DNA from: Bacillus sanguinis
GTDB taxonomy: Bacteria > Bacillota > Bacilli > Bacillales > Bacillaceae_G
NCBI RefSeq assembly: GCF_018332475.1
Contig: NZ_BOQB01000135.1
Span: forward strand, 1-33,807
Reading direction: 5' to 3'
Length of the DNA stretch: 33,807 nucleotides
The notes beneath the pieces are model-generated. The model was given only the letters and a program-made list of their open reading frames with translations, was not told the origin of the DNA and searched no databases. The translations under genes and the position numbers were made by a program. Of the stretch, positions 25,651 through 32,342 are shown piece by piece. Numbering within the stretch: position 1 is the stretch's first letter; each line of letters begins with the position of its first letter.

Positions 25651-28209
25651 TTATTTGTTTCGTAATAAACGCATACTGTTAAGTATTACAATAAGCGCAG
25701 CCCCTGTATCACTTAGTACAGCCATCCAAAGAGTAAGCCAACCTGGGAAGATAAAGGCAAGGGCAATAAATTTAATAATCAATGAGAACCATATATTTTG
25801 TTTAATGATGTGCAATGCTTTTCGACTTAGTTTCATGGTATAAGGAAGTTTTTCAAGATTGTCTGCCATCAAGACAATATCTGCCGTTTCCATTGCTGTA
25901 TCAGTTCCTGCACCGCCCATGGCAATACCAAGGTTTGCGGTAGCGAGGGCAGGGGCATCATTAATACCGTCCCCAATCATAGCTACTGTTTTCCCTTCAG
26001 ATTGAAGTTGTTTTACAGAATGAACCTTATCTTCTGGAAGTAAGTTAGCAAAATAACGATCTACTTTTGCTTTCTGTGCAATGTGTTCAGCAGTTCCTTC
26101 ATTGTCTCCTGTTAACATAACAGTTTCCTGAATACCTGATCGTTTTAATTCTTGAATTGTTCCATAAGTAGTAGAACGAATGGAATCTGCTACTGAAATC
26201 ATTCCTAAAATAACTTTGTTCGTTCCAACAAGTATCACGGTTTGACCAATTCTTTGCATTTCCCGAATCGGTTCGTTCCACATTTGAAGCGAAACTCCAA
26301 GCTCTTCATATAATGCTTTATTTCCAGCGTAGTATGTTTCGCTATTTATCGTTACTTGAGCACCTTTTCCTACAATTGCGCGGAAGTCAGCTCCACTTTG
26401 AATAGAAGTTTGATGTTCTTTCGCATAAGCTGTAATTGCTTTTGCAATTGGATGGTTAGAGTATTCTTCAATTGTTGCTGCGATGGATAATAACTCGTCT
26501 TCAGTACAATCTAAACTTCGTACATGCATTACTTTTGGTTTTCCCTCGGTCAATGTACCTGTTTTATCAAATGCAATAGCATTTAATGAACCAGCAATTT
26601 CTAGAGCAGTACCACCTTTAATGAGTACACCATTTCTTGCTGCATTTCCAATTGCAGATACAATGGCAACAGGAGTTGAGATAACTAAAGCACAAGGACA
26701 TGCGACAACAAGAAGTTCTAATCCTTTATAAATCCATTCCATCCATTCGCCCATACCAAGAAGGGGAGGGATGATCATGACGCCAATTGCTAATACAAAA
26801 ACGATAGGGGTATAGATTTTTGCGAAACGATCCACAAATGCTTCTGTGGGTGCTTTCTTTTCTTGTGCTTCTTCTACAAGGTGAATAATTCGAGATAACG
26901 TAGTGTCTTCAACGAGTTTAGTTACTGTAATCTCAAGCGAACCTTCTTCATTGATCGTTCCTGCATATACAGAATCGCCAATTTGTTTATCAATTGGGAT
27001 AGATTCACCAGTTATCGGTGCTTGGTTTACAGTAGAAGTGCCTCCTATAATTGTACCGTCTAATGGGATTTTTTCACCAGGCTTTACAACAATCGTTGTA
27101 TTCACTGCAATATCATCTACAGATTTTTTTATAAGTTCAGTTCCAACTTTTATCCAAGCCTCTGATGGTGCTAAATCAATTAATCCACGAATGGATTCTC
27201 GTGTACGTTCAATTGATTTGTTTTGTAGCGTTGCTCCTAATGCAAATAACCAAACAACGGTTGCACCTTCTAGCCATTGACCAATTAATGCAGCACCAAT
27301 AGCAGCTGATATCATGAGAACGTTCATATCAAGTGATTTACTTTTTATTGCATAAAAGGCACTTTTGGCAGGCTTATAACCACCAATTACAATGCTTGCC
27401 GCATAGAGAAGTGTAATAAGGAGAGGTGGTACGTTTGTAAAACTCCCTCCAAATCCTAAAGCTAAAAATAAACCTGAGAGAATCAAAGTTGTATTTTTTG
27501 ATTTTGAAACAGGTGCCGATTCTCTACGAGTTCCCGCTAAGGAAGCCCCAAATCCTGCGTTAGATACTTGTTTTATAATTTCCTCTACATCTCGTTCATG
27601 ACGAATATGCATTTTTCCAGTAGCAAAGTTTACGCGAACTTCCTCTACGCCAGGAACATTTTGTAGATGTTTTTCGATTGTTAAGGCACATGCACCGCAA
27701 TCCATACCTTCCACCAGGTATGTTTGTACGCCATCTCCTGTTACTTTCTGATTATCACGAGGTGATGGGGCTTCGCATGAGCTATCACTACAACAAGAAG
27801 TTTCTGATGTTACTTCTTCTTTTTGTATGGCGGATGCAGAAGAGCAACATGAAGATACCTTTTCTGGTTTAGGTCCACAACAGGAAGCGGAAGAGTTATT
27901 CTCTGTTTTCGCAGTATCAGTGTTATTACTGCAACAGGAAACTTTCTTAGCAACGGGAACAATTGGGATCTCTATTTTAGGGGAACAACATGATGTTGTT
28001 TCCTTTGCTTTTTCTATTTTCACAGTATCTTTGTCACTACTACAACAGGAAGCCTCCATAGTAGCAACGGGAACAATCGGAATTTCTTTTTTTGAAGAGC
28101 AACATGATGAAGTTTCCTTTTGTATTCCTTCTTTAGTAGGAGTTGATGAAGATTCACTGTGAGAAGAAGTTTGACAGCAGCTCGTTTGTTTTTCTTTCTT
28201 ATCTGTCAT
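25651..28209 (-). CDS. cadA: Cadmium/zinc/lead-type P1B ATPase with Cys-rich N-terminus
   Basis: An 852-residue heavy-metal exporting ATPase. The core is complete: HMA domain with GMDCGACAL (Cys 171 and 174), TGES (400-403), membrane motif CPC (504-506), DKTGT phosphorylation site (548-552) and GDGINDAP. The type is CadA (Cd, Zn, Pb). Unusually, about 150 residues precede the HMA domain and hold eight Cys-Cys pairs (SCCSS, SCCSPK and SCCGPK types) with a duplicated segment sharing EIPIVPVA (residues of about 36-73 and 74-109). The start is ATG 28209, behind GGGAGAGAG and overlapping the sensor gene by 11 bases; an upstream in-frame start at 28254 is deeper inside that gene. Confidence 0.92.
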   Translation of the reverse strand: MTDKKEKQTSCCQTSSHSESSSTPTKEGIQKETSSCCSSKKEIPIVPVATMEASCCSSDKDTVKIEKAKETTSCCSPKIEIPIVPVAKKVSCCSNNTDTAKTENNSSASCCGPKPEKVSSCCSSASAIQKEEVTSETSCCSDSSCEAPSPRDNQKVTGDGVQTYLVEGMDCGACALTIEKHLQNVPGVEEVRVNFATGKMHIRHERDVEEIIKQVSNAGFGASLAGTRRESAPVSKSKNTTLILSGLFLALGFGGSFTNVPPLLITLLYAASIVIGGYKPAKSAFYAIKSKSLDMNVLMISAAIGAALIGQWLEGATVVWLFALGATLQNKSIERTRESIRGLIDLAPSEAWIKVGTELIKKSVDDIAVNTTIVVKPGEKIPLDGTIIGGTSTVNQAPITGESIPIDKQIGDSVYAGTINEEGSLEITVTKLVEDTTLSRIIHLVEEAQEKKAPTEAFVDRFAKIYTPIVFVLAIGVMIIPPLLGMGEWMEWIYKGLELLVVACPCALVISTPVAIVSAIGNAARNGVLIKGGTALEIAGSLNAIAFDKTGTLTEGKPKVMHVRSLDCTEDELLSIAATIEEYSNHPIAKAITAYAKEHQTSIQSGADFRAIVGKGAQVTINSETYYAGNKALYEELGVSLQMWNEPIREMQRIGQTVILVGTNKVILGMISVADSIRSTTYGTIQELKRSGIQETVMLTGDNEGTAEHIAQKAKVDRYFANLLPEDKVHSVKQLQSEGKTVAMIGDGINDAPALATANLGIAMGGAGTDTAMETADIVLMADNLEKLPYTMKLSRKALHIIKQNIWFSLIIKFIALAFIFPGWLTLWMAVLSDTGAALIVILNSMRLLRNK

Positions 28210-28558
28210 GGCAACTCTCTCCCTTTTGAGATAAGCATGCATCGTTTTTATCACATGATGCTACCTCGTTTTGAACTTCATGAAATACAACGTCAAACAT
28301 TGTAAGTAACTGTTCGATTTGTGCATTTCGTAAAGAATAGTAGACATACTTTCCTTCTTGTCTTCCAAGAATAATGCCACATCCTTTTAAACAGTTCAGA
28401 TGTTGGGATATGTTTGACTGATTTCCGTTGATGATTTCTACAATTTCAGATACCGTTTTTTCCCCATCCATCATACATTGAAGAATCTGAAGCCGTGTTT
28501 TATCAGCAAAGCCACGGATAAATTTGGCTTTTATATCTAAATCATTTGTATTACACAA
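28199..28558 (-). CDS. ArsR/SmtB-family metal sensor (CmtR/CadC-like)
   Basis: A 119-residue winged-helix repressor with the ArsR pattern FADKTRLQILQCMMDGEKTV, SNISQHLNCLKGCGII and the wing QEGKYVYYSL. The two cysteines in HLNCLKGCG on the recognition helix, plus C-terminal cysteines (ASCDKNDACL), match the ligand layout of CmtR-type Cd/Pb sensors. Metal binding would release DNA and induce cadA. The start is TTG 28558 with GGAGTG 7 bases upstream on the minus strand. It overlaps cadA by 11 bases, and two dyads lie just upstream. The C-terminal tail of about 20 residues is Cys/Ser-rich. Confidence 0.9.
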   Translation of the reverse strand: MCNTNDLDIKAKFIRGFADKTRLQILQCMMDGEKTVSEIVEIINGNQSNISQHLNCLKGCGIILGRQEGKYVYYSLRNAQIEQLLTMFDVVFHEVQNEVASCDKNDACLSQKGESCHDR

Positions 28559-28577
28559 TTGTATTCACTCCAATCGT

Positions 28578-28631
28578 ATTAGTAATTACTAATATGTTTA
28601 TTCTTCATTCATATTAGCATTGGCTAATATG
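28578..28631 (-). promoter_or_regulatory. Promoter/operator of the cad operon: two AT-rich dyads
   Basis: ATTAGTAATTACTAAT (28578-28593) is a perfect palindrome. CATATTAGC-ATTG-GCTAATATG (28610-28631) is a perfect 9-base inverted repeat. They share the ATTAG/CTAAT half-site and are centred 35 bases apart. On the minus strand TTCGAC, 18 bases and TAATAT form a possible promoter overlapping the second dyad. These are good candidates for ArsR-type operators. Confidence 0.65.
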
Positions 28632-29035
28632 TGTGTCGAAAATTTAAAAAAGTCTGACAAATAAGTGTTCCTTTACATTATTTTTGCTTTGGATATCTAA
28701 GGGGAAGTTGGAGTTTTTGAAAAACAAGGGCAGTTAGATGAGGGATTTGTAGATGTGATGGCAAGGAAGAAGAATATTAGTTTATAAAATATGGTTACAC
28801 ATGTTCCAAAGAGGCAACGCCTTCTTTGGATTTGGTGATATTTGTTGTTGAAATATCATTTGTTTATCCCTATATTTTGATTTATTTAGGATAAGGTTGT
28901 GCCCTTTAGTAATTGAGAGGTTCTTTGACTCGGTAGTTAAATTTTGTATAGGTAAAAGCTTCCTTTTTGGAGCTTATTGTAAGATAATTATTAGTAGTTA
29001 AATCGTTTTTGAGATTTTTTTAAGGGGAGATATAG
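28632..29035. other. 404-base gap with no supported gene
   Basis: Only fragments are visible: a closed frame of about 25 codons ending ARKKNISL (stop at about 28786), which looks like the 3' remnant of a lost gene, and a hairpin, CCAAAGA-GGCAACGCC-TTCTTTGG (about 28805-28828), without a T-run. A second weak hairpin lies at about 28956-28976. The promoter for the operon starting at 29036 should lie here but no clear boxes were identified. Confidence 0.5.
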
Positions 29036-29419
29036 ATGGAAGCTAATGTTAATCAATTACAACAAACTAACGAAGAGATTGAAACGAGTGCGGATGAATT
29101 AGGCACATCTGTTTCTCGATTGGGGACGTTAACAAGATTTTTGCGCAACAATACTGATAGACAAATTGCTAATACAACAAAGCTTCTGTTATTAGAACAA
29201 TTAGATCAACTTTGCATCATGTTAATAAAAAGAGCCGAGCAGCATAGTGCTTCAATGGGAAGAAGTAAAATAAAAGATGAGGATGTACAGAAGGCTTTTG
29301 AAGAATTGTTACAGCCACATGTATTTATTGACCAAATTACTAATTTGCTAGACCAACAGAAAGATGAATTAAGTGAACTTGCGTCTAGACAATCATTGCT
29401 AAGATTTTTGGAGGAATAG
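29036..29419 (+). CDS. Histone-fold-like small protein of an unknown operon
   Basis: A 127-residue helical protein. Residues of about 28-93 read like a histone fold: a short first helix (LGTLTRFLRNNTDRQI), a long central helix (TTKLLLLEQLDQLCIMLIKR) ending in AEQHSASMGRSKIKDEDVQK, then a third helix (AFEELL). The piece SMGRSKIKDEDVQKAF parallels the HAGRKTIKAEDIELAV of archaeal histones. Heptad-like flanks (NQLQQTNEEIETSADELGTS and QITNLLDQQKDELSELA) suggest coiled coils and oligomers. The start is ATG 29036 behind AAGGGGAG. The next gene starts 4 bases after the stop. The fold is inferred by eye; the function is unknown. Confidence 0.8.
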   Translation: MEANVNQLQQTNEEIETSADELGTSVSRLGTLTRFLRNNTDRQIANTTKLLLLEQLDQLCIMLIKRAEQHSASMGRSKIKDEDVQKAFEELLQPHVFIDQITNLLDQQKDELSELASRQSLLRFLEE

Positions 29420-29423
29420 TTAA

Positions 29424-30854
29424 ATGGAAATCGAAAAGAAAACGTTTTTCTTTAGGAATAATGAATATTCGATTGATGAAATGATTGACAGGATTTATGC
29501 TGAGGATTTTATTGAATTTTTTAAAGGGTATTTAACAGAAGAAACCAAACAACAACCTAGTAAAAAAAATTGTTTATTAGGGTTAGGACATGCCTATCCA
29601 GATAGTGAAGAGATGATACGATCAAAAATAATGCAAGCATTTGGGCAAATAGGGAGAAAAGGGGACAAGCTATCTGTAAATCTATTCCGATTAGCAGAGG
29701 TGGAAATAGATGTAACTACAAGTATAAAAGCGGAAATTGCAGATCTTATTACTACAAAAACAAATATTAGAAACAGAGATTCTTTATCTGCAAATTTAGA
29801 ATACGATTTATTTTTAGAGGATGTGAATTATAATCAATCTTCTGTGGATTTAAGGTTCCGTGTTGACAAGACAGAATTAGTTACAAATCCTATTCCCACT
29901 CAAATAATAAGAAGCACGTTTGTTGAAGTACGTCTTTATACTGCAACGAAGCTAGCTGCTATATATAAATTAGATATAACTGAAACTCAGGCAATACAAA
30001 TATTATCAGTAGTTTCATTATTGTTTAAAAGATATGTACCTAGAATAGAAAAAATAAGTTTGGATGAAGCTCAACTTATTATGATCAACCTTAAGTTAAA
30101 AGGACTAGTTTCTTCTCCAAAATTTAAATCTGATGATGATTTAAGAGTAGATATTTATGGAGTAGGTCCTCAGCACCAAAATAATAATATCATGCAGGTT
30201 ATTGAAGATTCATCTAGTCTTAAAATGTATGAATTAGCGATTCAATGTATTATTGAGGGACATGCTTGTAATCTCAAGCTTACACACGACGGAGGTATTT
30301 ATATTGGTACGCCAGTTAGTCCTAAAGTCTTAGATTATATCATTTTACAACTTAACTGGGTAATTCATAATAAAAAATTCTACAATGATATAGAACAAAT
30401 TATGATACAAACATTTAAGCGTATAAAATCATCTATTCTTCAATATCATTTGGAAGCCAAAATAAAAAAAGTAGAGGAAGATTTAAAGAAAGTTGTCGAG
30501 GGCAGTAAGTTAAATGTTCAAAAGAGGAAATTATTATTTACGGTTTTGACTAATTTAGGATTAGAGAGTGTAATAATGTTAGAAGAGAATCAGATTCTAA
30601 ATGTTATAAAAGAAGAATTAAAGGATGAAGAAATAAATATAGATAACTATGGGAACTTACAAAGTTTCTTTTCGGATTATTTTGTTTCACATCGTTATAA
30701 AAATCGCACGGATTCTGATGAACTAGCTAAAAATATTGTAATATTAATATGTCATTTTTATACAAAATTTAAAGATGATGTAGTAAGGATAATTGAAGAA
30801 TATAAAATTAAAATTGAGGAATGGTCGGAATGTCTAGAACAGAGAACATCTTAA
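29424..30854 (+). CDS. Unknown 476-residue protein, middle gene of the three-gene operon
   Basis: I do not recognise this protein. It looks soluble, mixed alpha/beta in the first 200 residues (LFRLAEVEIDVTTSIKAEIA, then SSVDLRFRVDKTE) and mainly helical after that. A charged coiled-coil-like stretch spans about 340-370 (LEAKIKKVEEDLKKVVEGSK). There is no Walker, nuclease or transferase motif I can point to, no signal peptide and no membrane helix. The start is ATG 29424 with GGAGG 10 bases upstream, inside the previous gene's end. Its 3' end overlaps the next gene by 25 bases, so the three genes are tightly coupled and probably form one complex. Confidence 0.82.
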   Translation: MEIEKKTFFFRNNEYSIDEMIDRIYAEDFIEFFKGYLTEETKQQPSKKNCLLGLGHAYPDSEEMIRSKIMQAFGQIGRKGDKLSVNLFRLAEVEIDVTTSIKAEIADLITTKTNIRNRDSLSANLEYDLFLEDVNYNQSSVDLRFRVDKTELVTNPIPTQIIRSTFVEVRLYTATKLAAIYKLDITETQAIQILSVVSLLFKRYVPRIEKISLDEAQLIMINLKLKGLVSSPKFKSDDDLRVDIYGVGPQHQNNNIMQVIEDSSSLKMYELAIQCIIEGHACNLKLTHDGGIYIGTPVSPKVLDYIILQLNWVIHNKKFYNDIEQIMIQTFKRIKSSILQYHLEAKIKKVEEDLKKVVEGSKLNVQKRKLLFTVLTNLGLESVIMLEENQILNVIKEELKDEEINIDNYGNLQSFFSDYFVSHRYKNRTDSDELAKNIVILICHFYTKFKDDVVRIIEEYKIKIEEWSECLEQRTS

Positions 30855-32074
30855 CCAATGATGAAATAAACTGTTTAGATGTTATATTGTCAGATGTAAA
30901 TTTAACTGCTCTTAAAGATTATTCTATTGATATGAAAGTGTTTGAGCAAAGGTTGGGAAAGGGAGAAGATATTAATTCTTTAAGATCAAAAGGAGTTTTT
31001 GATATAGAAGAATTAGAATCATTTGAACAAAAACATAGCGATGAAGATGCGGAACCGATATTAAAGCCAGTAAATGTATCTCTTGTTAAAGTCAATGTCA
31101 AAAAGCTAATAATGATTTGGTTGAATACTGTTTTTTATAATGCAGGAAGAACATTTTCATTAGAAAGAGATACTAAAATTGAATATGAGAACGGTGAATA
31201 CAGTGTATTAATTGAAAATGGAATACAGGAAGCACCTAAAATCATTTTCTTAACAAAAAGGCTTAATGATTCAAAGCTGTTTCAAAATATAGAAGGAAAG
31301 GTTTATATCGCATTTTTTGCCTCATCATCTATTCCAGAAGAAAGAATGTCTCATTGGGATATACCATTAAGTAGTGTTGAAGAAGCTACTCGATTCTTTG
31401 CTTGGCTCCAAGAAAGTAATAAAGAAACATATTCTAAATTATATAATTACATAAATATACCGAAAGATTTGGATAATTCTCAAATTGAAGGTATTTTATT
31501 GCTTGTTAATGATTATTTGATTGAAATGGACTATCAAAAAACAAATGACAGTCGGAAATTTAGACAAGAATCAATAGAATATTTAATACCATATGAATTA
31601 ATACGAGAAGTTTTTATTTCAACTAATGGTAATAAGAAAATTATTATTATTGTTAATAATAATCGAATAGAAATTCATTCATTTATCAATGGTGTAAAAA
31701 AAATCAATGAAGAATTGGAGACATACATTCAAAGTTTAGATGCTTGGATTAATGGAAAGGTAAAGAAACACCGATCTATTCAAAAGAGCATAAAAACTCC
31801 TATGTTATCTGATATAAAGCAATATATTGGTATATTTCTTATGATCATAGTACCAGCTATTACATCGTTTATGCTATTGTTTCAGGGTGTTAAGAATATA
31901 GAAGATATTTTTAAGGATCCAATTATGTTAACAATACATGTACTGCTTTCTGTTGTTATCATAATTATTATATTTTATCTAAGCATTGTTCCTCATATAA
32001 AATTAAGGTGGTTTTCGTGGGAGAGAGGGATTAAAAGAGTAGCTGAAAAAGATAAGAGTAAGTTAAATTTATAA
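30830..32074 (+). CDS. C-terminally membrane-anchored protein, third gene of the unknown operon
   Basis: A 414-residue protein. About 310 N-terminal residues look cytosolic and belong to no family I recognise. Two strong membrane helices follow near the C-terminus, at about 334-351 (IGIFLMIIVPAITSFMLLF) and 366-387 (MLTIHVLLSVVIIIIIFYLS), and the tail is basic (RWFSWERGIKRVAEKDKSK). I chose ATG 30830, with GAGGA 9 bases upstream; an ATG at 30821 abuts that site. A cytosolic sensor or scaffold with a two-helix membrane module is a common build for membrane-disrupting effectors, but this is only an analogy. A strong terminator follows. Confidence 0.82.
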   Translation: MSRTENILTNDEINCLDVILSDVNLTALKDYSIDMKVFEQRLGKGEDINSLRSKGVFDIEELESFEQKHSDEDAEPILKPVNVSLVKVNVKKLIMIWLNTVFYNAGRTFSLERDTKIEYENGEYSVLIENGIQEAPKIIFLTKRLNDSKLFQNIEGKVYIAFFASSSIPEERMSHWDIPLSSVEEATRFFAWLQESNKETYSKLYNYINIPKDLDNSQIEGILLLVNDYLIEMDYQKTNDSRKFRQESIEYLIPYELIREVFISTNGNKKIIIIVNNNRIEIHSFINGVKKINEELETYIQSLDAWINGKVKKHRSIQKSIKTPMLSDIKQYIGIFLMIIVPAITSFMLLFQGVKNIEDIFKDPIMLTIHVLLSVVIIIIIFYLSIVPHIKLRWFSWERGIKRVAEKDKSKLNL

Positions 32075-32079
32075 ATTAA

Positions 32080-32140
32080 AAACTATCCTTGCAAAAGGCA
32101 TGATTTAATGGCATGACTTTTGTGTAAGGATAGTTTTTTT
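32080..32140 (+). terminator. Terminator after the unknown three-gene operon
   Basis: AAACTATCCTT (32080-32090) pairs with AAGGATAGTTT (32126-32136). An inner CATG-containing stem extends it, and T7 follows. Confidence 0.88.
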
Positions 32141-32141
32141 G

Positions 32142-32342
32142 TTTAAGCATTGTTAATATTTTTTTCATAAATATGAATTCGATTCATGTGAGTGAATAAA
32201 ATAAAGAGATCATAATTATAATAAGCATAGATTAAATTTAATACGGCTTGTTCTTTATTTAGTTAAAAATTGATTTTAATTAATACTGTTCTCGCATAAG
32301 CATTAATACTACATGGTGATTTGTGAAAAGTAGGTGTTATGG
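32142..32342. other. Intergenic region with an ATTCAT dyad upstream of the third recombinase
   Basis: ATGAAT-TCG-ATTCAT at 32173-32187 shares its half-site with the two 43-base repeats at 17094 and 18916, and a further TGAATAAAAT follows. No gene is seen. The region should hold the promoter of the recombinase that starts at 32343; no confident boxes were found. Confidence 0.4.

Noticed and set aside
27827-28162. A 111-codon plus-strand frame inside cadA
   Set aside because: It is the complement of the Cys/Ser-rich cadA leader, has no RBS, and its composition is explained by the opposite strand.
28632-29035. A gene remnant ending ARKKNISL as an independent small protein
   Set aside because: The frame is short, follows a stop codon directly and lacks a credible RBS-start pair. 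It is mentioned only as a possible remnant.
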